A DNA stretch of 13,169 nucleotides from Planoprotostelium fungivorum (lineage: Eukaryota > Evosea > Variosea > Cavosteliida > Cavosteliaceae): NCBI GenBank assembly GCA_003024175.1, contig MDYQ01000398.1, positions 1 through 13,169 of the forward strand, in the 5' to 3' direction. A program made the translations under genes and the position numbers. Numbering within the stretch: the stretch's first letter is position 1; each line of letters starts with the position of its first letter. The notes beneath the pieces are model-generated. The model did no database searches. It was given only the letters and a program-made list of their open reading frames with translations, and was not told the origin of the DNA. Shown here piece by piece: positions 1-9,157 of the stretch.

Positions 1-1669
1 TGAATCAGCGCAGGGAAGTGATGCGCCAGCCAATACTTGATCTCTGAAGATTTCCGTGATGTATTGTTTCTCGCCAGTTGTTTGTAATGCATCATGAAAT
101 CCGTGACGTCGTCGTCCGACAAGTGCTCTGATCAAAATGGTTAAAATGGAAGTCAGAAAAAAAACAGCCTCACCGTAAGAGTGATAAAAAAAAGGGCCGA
201 AATGACGAATGATCGGCAGTATGATATCGTCCTCGGTGCTCTCTTTGCACAACTGAAGGATTGATCAGTCGAATCACACATTTGGATGGCTCACCTTTTT
301 GAAAATGGGAAGTAAGACGGTGATTTTCACCTCCGTGGGAGTGATGTCCACTGCGGCAGAAAACGATTCGAAGGCAGCCTGCTTCACCATTGGTTGTTCG
401 TCTCCCAGAAGCTCCACCAATTCATTGATCAGTGCATTCCGAATGGTTTCATGATCTCTATTGAACTGTAAGTTAAACTTTTTGTCCTTCTTCAATGATA
501 TCGTTACATGATGACAAAGTGACAGAAACAGCTGACCTGACTGCCCTCGCCAATGGAGGAATCTGTTTTGCCATCAAGCTACGAACATCGGCGGAGACAT
601 CTTGACACAACGATCGACCGACAGCAAAGAGGGTGGTCTCCACCACGGACTGGTCCAATAGAGGACACAGAGCACCCAGTAAGCGAGCTCCGTTGAGTCT
701 AGAACATATCGTCTCCTTATAATTCCCTCGCGATACCGCGAAAGGAACGACCTTTCTTCGTCAAACGGAAAAATTCAGTTGCGAGCTCACTGTGGAGACG
801 AGGCTGCGACGGTCCAACTGATCGAGTGCCATGGTGAGAACAGACGACCACGCCGAATTGAGATCCATAGCTGACCTCACTGTGACGGATAAAGTCGGGT
901 TCGTGTGGGCTTCTGTCGCTCCGAAATCAAACATGCCTGTACTCTTCACACTGCGAGGGTTCACACCATTCATTGTATTCAAGGAGCCAGACTCACCTCG
1001 GTGGATGAGCATACGAAGAGGAGGGTACGGCAGAAGCGGTGACCGAGAGGATGGAGAGGATTTTGGGCAGGATGACTTCCGTTAATTCCTGACAGTGAAA
1101 CAGCTTAGCTTCTAAAGCGGAAGCAAATCCTCTTGCCGAAGCCATGTAGAACTCCATCTCGTAGTGGAATTTCGAGTTGACCGAAACTCTCGAAGGTGAC
1201 TGATTTAAAGAGTTGATATTCCCTAAATTATGCCCAGAGGTTTGGGGTTGAGGCATCGCAAAGATGGAAGCAGTCAGCCCCAGCAATCTCGGCACTATAA
1301 GCTCCACTGTCTTTTGTCTATTGCAGGCCAGTAGATTGCGAAGGTTAGCAGCGACACTGGCCCTCTGTATAACTTGAGATGATCCCAAGAGAAGGGTCGC
1401 CCTCTCGATCTCCCCCAAATCTTCTGGTAATGAGAACAGTTCGATCTCCTCTGAAGATTTCAAAGAGAGAGACAGAGTTTTCAGATTCTCAGAGAGATTT
1501 GGAGGCCCTTTTGGGGAGAATGGACCTTCACCGGAACCTCCATCGGCGACTCTGTCCGAATCCCAGAAATCCGTCTCCGTTTTGTTGTTTTCAAATCGTC
1601 CTCTTTTTTCTATCTGGTGATGCCAGCCCTGCGGTTCGACACATCCTCTAAAAATAGCGATATTTGCAT
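1..1669 (-). CDS. PPP4R4: PP4 regulatory subunit 4 homolog (HEAT-repeat protein), 5' part, runs off the window start
   Basis: Exons on the minus strand: 1669-1643, 1613-997, 950-791, 751-537, 457-295, 252-174, 127-1. Phases agree throughout, giving 462 complete codons with the C-terminus missing. The family match lies in the N-terminal block (SLKSSEEIEL, then EDLGEIERATLLLGSS), in VGRSLCQDVSADVRSLMAKQ, in the HEAT-like segment ELVELLGDEQPMVKQAAFES, and in LAHHFPALI. Order and spacing follow vertebrate PPP4R4. In known relatives this is a cytosolic HEAT scaffold that binds the protein phosphatase 4 catalytic subunit. An Asn/Ser-rich insert (about 1170-1260) separates the first two helical blocks. 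The start codon and first small exon are uncertain. The third-to-fourth exon step could also be 541-466 rather than 536-458, with the same frame. Family membership is fairly sure; PPP4R1-like is the main alternative. It is divergent from the NCAPD3 gene. Confidence 0.8.
1614..1642 (-). other. Uncertain 29-nt first intron of PPP4R4
   Basis: The main N-terminal exon is open upstream in its frame to a TAA near 1673 but contains no ATG. The nearest ATG at 1669 reads MQISLFLED and then goes out of frame. Removing 29 nt (GT at 1642, CAG ending 1614) joins it in frame to IEKRGRF. Using the earlier CAG ending at 1629 would leave an implausible 14-nt intron that is also in frame. No CTRAY motif is visible in either. 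A 5' exon further upstream is also possible. Confidence 0.35.
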
Positions 1670-2166
1670 TTTATTCTTTTTGACTTGGGACTGGTTGATG
1701 AGGCAACGCTCCCTCTTGTCTAGCTATCGACAAAGGTCATCTGTTGTCACATTCGTCAGTGTGTGATGATAATGGGCACAATCAACTGACTCGCTATAAT
1801 TGTCGTTCGATTGGTACTTAAAGACCCCACGCCAGGATTATGTCGCTGTAATTTTGAGGGTCCGTACTGGGAGAAAGCGCTTGTACTGCTATCATAATCC
1901 ACTCAAAGCTATTCTGGTCATGAAAATGACGATTATATATTCATCTGTAATGGGACTGGAGGTAATCGTTGATCCGCTGAGAAACGCTGGCGCATCTTCG
2001 CCGTTGATATATCATAAGAGCCGACGGGTGATGCGTTGTACATTTTATCAACAGAAGAGTTCAGATTCGCCTTTAAGCACTCATGGCCATCACGTGGCGG
2101 ATTTTCATCGACGCACTACATGTTGAGGCTCGGTTGAGTAAGTTGATCATCATTACTCCTTTCTTT

Positions 2167-2286
2167 GTCTTTGTTGCACCCACCAATCATGTCTGGCAGT
2201 CAGATCTCGGTACTTTATATCATATCAGACCTCACGTGTAAATGAAGCCGATCAACTAAGGAAAATGTGTTGGGCGCAACAAAGAC
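2167..2286. repeat. 16-bp imperfect inverted repeat with 88-nt spacer
   Basis: The left arm 2167-2182 (gtctttgttgcaccca) and the right arm 2271-2286 (tgggcgcaacaaagac) are reverse complements with one mismatch in 16. The right arm also holds a small palindrome, gttgggcgcaac. The structure could be the ends of a very short MITE-like element of about 120 bp, a cruciform, or chance. I saw no clear target-site duplication. Confidence 0.35.
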
Positions 2287-2449
2287 TAGAAGTTCTAAGG
2301 GGTTGCATGGATCTTATCACTTCCGTAGATCGATCAGCAACGTAATCATGTGCTGATGAAAGCATCATACTTAAACTAATGAGTCTGTTGCAATGCCCTC
2401 TGACGGAGCACTGCCCTTGTGATCGCTGACGCAGGATCTACAACGAAGA

Positions 2450-2462
2450 TTTTGGCGCGCAA
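2450..2462 (+). promoter_or_regulatory. E2F/DP-like site, distal
   Basis: TTTTGGCGCGCAA contains TTTGGCGC, which fits the E2F consensus TTTSSCGC. It lies about 80 bp upstream of the NCAPD3 start codon. Cell-cycle genes, including condensin genes, are typical E2F targets in animals and plants. The use here is inferred. Confidence 0.5.
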
Positions 2463-2491
2463 GAAATCGATTTTAAATCCCGGATTGGAGT

Positions 2492-2501
2492 GGCGGGAAA
2501 A
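2492..2501 (-). promoter_or_regulatory. E2F/DP-like site, proximal
   Basis: GGCGGGAAAA reads TTTTCCCGCC on the minus strand, a canonical E2F match (TTTSSCGC). It lies about 40 bp upstream of the NCAPD3 ATG and 30 bp from the distal site, with a TTTTAAAT stretch between them. Confidence 0.55.
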
Positions 2502-2541
2502 TCAAACCATCATCACACCCATCGCCAGAACAACACACAAC

Positions 2542-5500
2542 ATGCCTAAGAAGACAAAGGCTTCTGACAATGAGGATGAACAGTTGCAAACGATTCGTCA
2601 GAAGATCCGAGACTTTGGTGTACTCGGCATCTCTGACGACCTCCTCGAAAGGGCATGGCTGGATGAATGCACTGATGATGATTCTCTTGCCGTAACACCT
2701 CCACCATTCAAAGAATTGAAAGAATTCATTCTGTCCATCGAATCTCTCGAAGACCCACAACAACTATGGCCATTTCTCACAGAAGAAGATGTGACTGTTC
2801 GTCATTTCCTCGTATGGATCAAGGTGAGATTCTGGAACGATCTAGCGCCTCAATTTCTCAGTTACTTTTGAGCCAATACAGAGGGTCCACCGATCACAAC
2901 ACTGCCGTGATATCCGTCGAAACCGCACATTTATATGCAACATTACTGAGCATGGAAGGCTCTCAGTCGTTCAATCTATTCCAGCCTCTCGTTTTTCAGT
3001 CGGTATTGAAGGTACTCCGTGCTTGGAAACTGGTCCAAGTGACTCGTGAGTGTTCAACAAACGGAGGTTAGAATGTCTGGCTGATGATGCACAGAAAACA
3101 GCAGAGAGATCGATGAAGCGAAGAAAGCCAAGAGGAGAGGAGGAGTTAAGGCGACCAATCCTGCCAAGCGTACGAAGAGCTCGAAAAAGGTGAAATTCAC
3201 CCTTTTCATGCTTCGTCGTCACACCAAACAGGCGACACTTCTGGAAGATGATGAGCAAGAAGCCGAAGAGGTGACACATCGCATGACCAACGTCTCACCT
3301 TGTCAGATGGACATTGAACAGACAGACTCGGCTGCACCCAGCTCTCAGACGAGTCAGTCTAATCTGTCCTTGTTGGGTGTCTCTTCCGATCAGGTCATCC
3401 AAGTGAGAGCTACACGACATCATCATGAATGTCATTCAACTTCCCAGACGATAGAATGCATTGTGAAAGCCCTACGTACAAACAGCCTGGCCGGTCACAA
3501 TGAATGCCGAGAACAGGCAGTGGAGGCTTTCTCCGAATTAACGAGGTAGAAACAGATTTTCGAAACGGGGAAAGTGAATGCGGACAGGTACTATCCATCT
3601 GAAGGAGAGCAGAGTAAGAAAAAGAAACACAGAGATAACCGAGAGGGTGAGAGGGACAAGACCCGTATCGATGCTTAATGTGGCAGACGTGACTGGAGCC
3701 GCGTTCGAAGTGCTGCGCGAATTGATCGACGAGAGGCACGGAGGAGGAGAAGGATCTACAACGATGGTCTTGAAGAACATCTTACCTAACATCCTCATGA
3801 CGCATGCGGGTCTCTTGGTCTCCGGTTCTGTCCCGAAGCACATGCAGAATATCAGAAACAGTGCCATCTCTTTTGTCATGTGAGGTCATCTTGATAAAAA
3901 CAACTCAACCGGGAAAGTGAATGCATCAAGGCCAAGGAGAAGACACACAGAGAAGCAGTCCACGCATTGATCCAGCACATCTGCGTACAGGTGGACATCT
4001 CTTCTCTGTTTCTCTGCTCACTTTAGACGAGGTGCCCGATAAGGCAGAATACAGAGGCCATGCGGTGTCAGCAGTGACAGAGATATACCACTCTCTGCCT
4101 CCTCAAGACCAGACGCGATTCGTCAGCTTCGTCCAACGATTTGGAAAGAATGCAAAGTCCAATCTGCGTATCTTCGCCGTGGATCTCTCCTTTGCTCTCT
4201 TGTCGGAAGAGGGATTAGAGAAGGAAGAGGAGAGAGAAGAGGGAGAAGAGATGCAAGTGGAGAGGGAAGACGATAACGATCTCAGGCTGATCGAACTGCT
4301 GCTGCAGAGATCATCGGACAAGGTGAGAAGAGTGAAGAGACGTGACTGATTGTGTGATAGATCGCCACTGTGAGAGCAAAAGCGATATCCAACGTGGCAC
4401 ATCTGCTGGAGCGAGCCACACAGGACAACAAGACGAAGAGAAAGATCTCCGGACTCTTATCGGGCTCAGAGAACAGCCAGACCGGTGAGAATCGATTTGA
4501 CGACACTCGAGCTGATTCAACGAAGAACTGCACAAGTTACTTCGCAAGAGAGTGCAGGACGAAAAGTGTGGCGTTCGAAAGTCTGCCCTCCAAGGATTAG
4601 AGATGGTGGCCAGACTGAGTGACATGGACACCTTCACCCACAAGGGTGGTGACCTCGACCACTTCGCCGCAAAGTCACGCGATCCCGCCCTGTCGATCCG
4701 TAGACAGGCTCTCGATTCACTCTCTTCCCTCTTCCGTGATTACCCTCACGTGCCGGACGTCTACTCCACTTGGTTACGTTACGCTCTTCCTCTCATCACG
4801 GACGTAGAGACATCCGTGCAGGTGTCCTTCATCATCGTCTCTCCACCATCTCACTCGTCAACAGGACAAAGTGCTGGATTACGCACAAGAGTTACTGTTG
4901 TCTCCGATGATGTCGGGTGATGCTTCGTCACCCGTCTGGCCTGCCGCTGCCCTCTTATCTGAGACAGAGGTGACTTCTATCCATCATTCTTCTCCTCACG
5001 GCATCAGATCTATCGTCCCTTCCAGAGGGTCATCCTCGCTCTTGGAAAGCAGAAGAGACTAGAGAAGAAACTGTACAATCAACTGCTGAAGAATCTGAAA
5101 CAAGAGAGCCACGTGAGAGCCTCCTGGGTGGTTCTCAACGAGATTGCACCTTTCAACCCCTCTTACCTTGAACCCTCTCTCATCTTCTCCTGCTGGGATG
5201 ACATCAAGGTGAAATCGTCTCCTATTCCTTGTCAACTGTTTCAGGAATCAGAAGCAGAGGACACTGTGGGAACGCAACAGAAGATCTTGAACGTGATGCA
5301 GTGCTGCAGAAACGTAGAGGCAGGAGAGATCGAGAGGATATCACAGGGCCTACTGGAGAGATTGAAGCGCTTCGATCTACCACCTTCTCTCATTCAGTCT
5401 TACGTCACCACTCTCTCTCGCATCTTCAACTTGAACCAGGGGAAGAAGCTCCTGAAGGAGAGATGTCAAGAGATCCTCGCCATCTGCGACGAGCAGCTGT

Positions 5501-7502
5501 CCGCCTACATCTTACCCCACGGAGATCGATCCTCCAGGTGTGTAGCGTGAATGCGAGATCATGTCTTTAATGACCAAACAGAGACGAGAAGATGATCATG
5601 AGATACCTCTTCACCATGGGAGAAGTCTCTCAGACCTGCCACCTCCAAGTGTCCTCTCGTCTGGTGACAGTCGTCCAGGCCATCATCTCTCCCACCACTC
5701 ACGTGAGTCTCTCAGTCCATCTCTTCTCACATCGAAAGGTCGTCGGCGTCGAAGGTGAAGTGAAACCCATCCCCAACTCTGTGAGGGGCTCCGCCTTTGT
5801 CGCTCTCGGAAAATTGTGCCTCGAGAACGAACAGTTGGCCAAGAGGATCATCCCTGCCCTGGCCAAAGAAGTCGAGACGAGTGATAACCCTGTCATTCGA
5901 AACAATGCGATGGTGGTCATGTGTGATCTGTGCATCAAGTGAGTGCACTGGAGGATGTACAAGGTAACGGTGGACGTCAGGTACACCGCTCTGGTGGATA
6001 ACTATGTCGTGGTGTTGGCTCTGTGTCTGAGGGACAGCAACGAATTGGTCAGGAAGCAGACTCTGATGAGTCTCACCACCCTCCTGCAAGAGGATTTCGT
6101 AAAGTGGAAGGGAATCTTCTTCTACCGATTCGTGGTGGCCATGGTGGACGAGTCGGAAGACATTCGCACGACGGGTGAGAGCATCTAGAGGTTTCGAATT
6201 GAAAGAGGACAGCTCACTTCTGTCTTGTGTCTCTCCTCAAGGGAAAGAACCCACAGATGTTCTCCGGTCACTTCATGGAGCTCATCTTCCACCTCAACAA
6301 CTACAAACAACACCCCACCTACAACCAATTCATTCAGACAGAGAAAGAGAGAGAAGCGTTCAGCTTGGAGGGTGAAGTCAACGCAGAGTGAGTCACCACG
6401 TACACATCTGTACTGAACATGAGCCAGGAAGAGGATGGAGATCTATCGTGTCTTCCTCAACCACATGGACGAGACGCAACGCTTCTTGATGACAGCGAAG
6501 ATCTGCACCGAGATCCTCGCCGCTCTCACCGACGGAATGTTATCCTATGTCGACTCGCAGGACATCTTGATGGATGCATTGGCCATTCTCAGCAGCAAAG
6601 AGATTCGAATTCAAGTCAAGTCGAAGGCCGTCGTGGACAACGAAGAGGAAGAGCAAGTGCAAGCGGCGAGAGAGAAGCTCTTGTCCAAGGTGAGGAGGAG
6701 AGAAGAGATCGAACTGATGGATTCAGATCATCAAGAAGAATGTCCTGGAGAACATTGTTCCCATCGTCATCGAGATGAAGCGCTTCCTAGAGAAGCATCA
6801 CTCTCCTCTGCTGAAGAACCTCATGCAGTACATCGCCAACATCATGAAGGACTTCAAGAGCGAAGTCGAAGGTGAGAGAGAGACGAAGGGGAGAGAGTGA
6901 CAGCCCACAGACATCTTTGTGGCAGACAAACAGCTGGCCCAAGAGATCGAGTACGACCTCAAACAGATGAGCCTGAACGAGACGGAGAAGAAGGGAAGGG
7001 ACAAAGAAGACATCCGAAAGAAGATCCCAGCCTCCCCCGCAGTCAAATCGGTCATCGAAGAGGGAAGGAGAGCCTCCATGGCTGGAAGAGACGTGACAGA
7101 CTTCGCCGTGCCGAAAGTCAAAACGGGAGCCACACCCACACCGAAGAAGGGACTGCCCAGTCCATACGGTCGAGGTGAGGTCGCCCTTTCTTCTCTCCTG
7201 AGAGATGAATAGGTGTCTCTACGCCGCTCACACCGTCGTCGAGAAAGTGGCAAGTGGATCTGGAGCCGGTTGTACCTCTGGTGTTGGAGGATGATGAAGA
7301 AGAGAAGGAGAATCGTTCGGTGAGACAACCGGTGAAGGAGGAGAAGAAGGTTAAGACGGTGAAGAAGAAGATGGTGGAGTCATCGGAGGAGGTGAGAGTG
7401 AATTGTAGAGAGGAGGGGATAACGTGGAGGCAGGAAGAAGAAGCGACACCATCACCACCACCGAGGAAGAGAGCGACGAGGGCTCGTCAGACGGGAAAGT
7501 GA
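2542..7502 (+). CDS. NCAPD3: Condensin-2 complex subunit D3 homolog (CAP-D3)
   Basis: Exons: 2542-2823, 2862-3045, 3095-3189, 3232-3402, 3448-3545, 3588-3646, 3687-3879, 3918-3990, 4032-4322, 4361-4484, 4526-4821, 4865-4969, 5008-5208, 5245-5537, 5582-5702, 5739-5938, 5981-6174, 6213-6387, 6428-6689, 6727-6871, 6911-7174, 7213-7391, 7434-7502. They total 1357 codons; human NCAPD3 is about 1500. The product is the HEAT-repeat subunit that helps load condensin II on chromosomes. Family blocks, in order, are HICVQ-VPDKAEYRG, VQDEKCGVRKSALQ, RDPALSIRRQALDSLSSLF, the Cnd1 domain, ENIVPIVIEMKRFLEKH and VADKQLAQEIEYDLK. The start is the first ATG in frame after the E2F-like sites (MPKKTKAS). The tail is basic and S/T-P rich. 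Introns at 3190-3231, 3403-3447, 5209-5244, 5703-5738 and 7392-7433 are 3n and stop-free, so retention stays open. Confidence 0.92.
5760..6310 (+). other. Cnd1 (condensin subunit 1) domain of the NCAPD3 homolog
   Basis: This is the best conserved block of the protein, roughly residues 870-1045. It includes RGSAFVALGKLCLENEQLAK, NPVIRNNAMVVMCDLCIKYT, DSNELVRKQTLMSLTTLLQE, DFVKWKGIFFYRFV and HFCLVSLLKGKNPQMFSGHF. The match to metazoan and plant CAP-D3 is continuous across three introns (5939-5980, 6175-6212 and the preceding 5703-5738). That continuity fixes their boundaries, for example the acceptor at 6212 that gives the A-H-F-C-L-V reading. Confidence 0.88.
7022..7502 (+). other. Basic, S/T-P-rich C-terminal tail of the NCAPD3 homolog
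   Basis: After the conserved ADKQLAQEIEYDL block the protein becomes low-complexity and charged. Proline-directed sites cluster here: KIPASP, TPTPKK (7132-7149, full CDK consensus), LPSP, STPLTP and ATPSPPPRKR. Acidic (LEDDEEEKE) and lysine-rich runs alternate. In vertebrate CAP-D3 the C-terminal tail is phosphorylated by CDK1 and binds chromatin. The same role is an inference here. The last intron (7392-7433) is stop-free and 3n, so its removal is probable but not forced by the frame. Confidence 0.6.
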
Positions 7503-7885
7503 AAGAATGAACATAAAATCGATGTCATCCTGTAAATGGCTGTATTTCCCATTGAGATCACAATCCTACAGACCTTTACATTCATCGATTTGAAGTCTGC
7601 ATGATGACTTCTCTTTCTGCAACTAAGCGACGAAGGGGCCAACATGATCTCGAGCCTTCCATTGCCATTGCCTCCAAGACGGATTTGTACAAAAGAACTG
7701 AATCGAAGACAGGTACGCTGGGCTCAATTCCTAGCGGATTTCAACTTCACATAGAGCAGGAGCTCAAAACGGAAAAGCAAAGATAATGCGGCATTGATAG
7801 CAGGAGATGTCATCTGTGTATATCATCCGCTTCTTCTGATGTTTCGTCCATATCGTGCCTGTCACAATCTTTTGCCACAGATTAG

Positions 7886-8350
7886 CGTACGGTATGTTGT
7901 GTACAGGGTAAGACAAGGGATCCCCTTCTCTGTGCAGGAAACTGGACCATTTTGGTTGTCGCAATTAAGACCTTCTGTGACCTAACGATCAAACAACTGA
8001 CTACCAACCTATTCACGGAAAAGAACGCCAACACTAAACTTCTCCTACACATAGAGATTGACCGAATTACTACGGCAGGAGGTACAATCACAGTACAACA
8101 CATACAATCCCACGCGCTCGATAAGAAAACAAAAGATTGGAATGCGCGACACAAGCAAAACACCGTCAAGTTTGGCAGTCGAACGACGTTGATGGAGCAA
8201 CTTAACGATCGAGCACACAAAGAAGCAGGCACAGTGAGATGGACCACAACAAAATACGAACACATCGTTGGACAATACTATCTTCGATCGTCTGATATTA
8301 ATATCCAACAAATATCTGTCGTAGCCATTTTTCGCTGGGTTGCAGTGTAA
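7886..8350 (+). mobile_element. RNase H-like retroelement remnant
   Basis: An open frame runs from a TAG at 7883-7885 to a TAA at 8348-8350 with no convincing start. Its centre reads VQHIQSHALDKK, then KFGSRTTLMEQLNDRAHKEAG. This resembles the C-terminal half of RNase H domains in non-LTR and related retroelements: the H-x2-SH motif after a beta strand, a basic linker, then a gN-x2-AD-like helix (here LNDRAHKEAG). The N-terminal catalytic Asp/Glu positions, reverse transcriptase and element ends are not visible, so it is a fragment at most. A host RNase H1 is unlikely from this pattern. Confidence 0.4.
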
Positions 8351-8365
8351 CGCATCTAATGATGA

Positions 8366-8470
8366 CACGATGAAACAGGAGTCGTCATCAATTGGGCCAC
8401 TATCGCCCTCCTTCTCGTCTCCTTCTTCTTACTCCTCGGTGATCTCATATGCAGGACGGCGGCAGCGTAA
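8366..8470 (+). other. Short open frame with a hydrophobic, transmembrane-like segment
   Basis: Between a TGA (8363-8365) and TAA (8468-8470), the frame reads DETGVVINW followed by about 18 hydrophobic residues (ATIALLLVSFFLLLGDLI) and CRTAAA. There is no ATG. A CAG at 8376-8378 could be an acceptor, which would make this the last exon of a small tail-anchored protein. I could not find a convincing upstream exon. Chance from the pyrimidine-rich stretch is a real alternative. Confidence 0.15.
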
Positions 8471-8712
8471 CTGTTGTGGTCTTTTGTCCTCTATCGGCTG
8501 AAATGCACATTTGGTGCTGAAAATCCCACCGTGAACGTAAAGTCAGAACACGAAAATTTATTCGACGGATCGAGAGGGTATGGATCTGTCGGTGACTTCA
8601 ACGAGGGAGAGGAGGAAGAGAATTGCTTTCTATTGCAATAAAGAGGATGAGAATGTTGATTGTGAATAGGAATGGTGATCGCGTCATGTGATGTGGTTGG
8701 AATGTTTATGTC

Positions 8713-9117
8713 ATGTTGAAAAGTGGGAGTCACACTGGTTCTTCCCATGATGTTTCGTGAAGTAGTCGATCTCCACCGCGTACTTCTCAGCAGCCCAATC
8801 ATGCACGACAGGAGTTGAAGATTGCGAAATTGTCCACGGCAGTTGTCGTTCCAAAAGTTTATCCGGGTCACGCCAAGTGAGAGGAATATGTCGCTCTTCT
8901 GAATCTCCTCCCACGCACTGATGATGAAATGGACGTCGTGCTTCAGGTCTTCAGACACAAACGTGAATATCCGATCTTGTCTCCTTTCTTGTAGAACACA
9001 ATCCTTCAAGCGCTTCGTCTCAGCAGCTGAAACTCTGTCAAAATTTCTGAGATTTTTCCCGTTTTCGGAACCAACCGGTAAAATCGAAACAGCTCGTTGT
9101 TTGTTGCGGACACCGGC
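8713..9117 (-). mobile_element. Degenerate transposase-like open frame, frameshifted
   Basis: Read on minus, one frame is open from 9117 and contains KRLKDCVLQERRQ, a helix-rich stretch, then INFWNDNCRGQFRN (8857-8822 for the F-N core). About 60 bases on, a second frame carries EKYAVEIDYFTKHHGKNQCD (its HHGK...HFS core at 8753-8718), ending at a TGA. The pair 'sDn-x-x-QFrn' followed by 'HGK-x2-cD-x-HF' recurs, to my recollection, in many transposase-like proteins of protists and invertebrates, with a conserved acidic residue in each block. The two blocks lie in different frames with no obvious intron between them, so the copy is broken or carries a frameshift. The family is not assigned. Confidence 0.45.
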
Positions 9118-9157
9118 TTAACCTCATCAGCGATCATTGCATTCGTCACAAATCAAG

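Larger units (their letters stand above)
1670..2541. promoter_or_regulatory. Divergent intergenic region between PPP4R4 and NCAPD3
   Basis: About 870 bp separate the two divergent start codons, so both promoters must lie here if the start models hold. Visible elements are two CACGTG E-boxes (2091-2096 and 2233-2238), two E2F-like sites next to NCAPD3 and an imperfect inverted repeat (2167-2286). A plus-strand open frame at 1800-2126 has no ATG for its first 40 codons, no recognisable domain and no splice signals that extend it, so I do not call it a gene. No RNA gene was recognised. Confidence 0.5.
7503..9157. other. Intergenic region with decayed mobile-element pieces
   Basis: Between NCAPD3 and USP48 there are 1.65 kb without an intact gene. 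No canonical AATAAA was seen after the NCAPD3 stop; the nearest candidate is CATAAAA near 7510. A 61-codon ATG open frame at 7601-7786 (basic start, ATKRRRG) has no recognised family and no support. From 7886 to 8350 lies an RNase H-like frame, at 8366-8470 a short hydrophobic frame, and on the minus strand at 8713-9117 a transposase-like remnant. The gene density elsewhere makes this a likely insertion pocket. Confidence 0.6.

Noticed and set aside
1379-1651. 90-codon plus-strand open frame
   Set aside because: It is the antisense shadow of the PPP4R4 N-terminal exon, whose minus frame matches the family.
1800-2126. 108-codon plus-strand open frame in the divergent intergenic region
   Set aside because: It has no ATG until codon 41, no recognisable domain, and no splice signals extending it. 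The length is compatible with chance at this base composition.
2338-2362. Small hairpin atcagca ... tgctgat
   Set aside because: A 7-bp stem with an 11-nt loop is expected by chance in a region of this size, and there is no associated feature.
6798-7328. 176-codon minus-strand open frame
   Set aside because: It is the antisense shadow of the NCAPD3 3' exons. The plus strand carries the conserved ADKQLAQEIEYDL block.
7601-7786. 61-codon ATG open frame downstream of NCAPD3
   Set aside because: It is short, with basic low-information sequence, no family resemblance, and no following exon that I could join with confidence.
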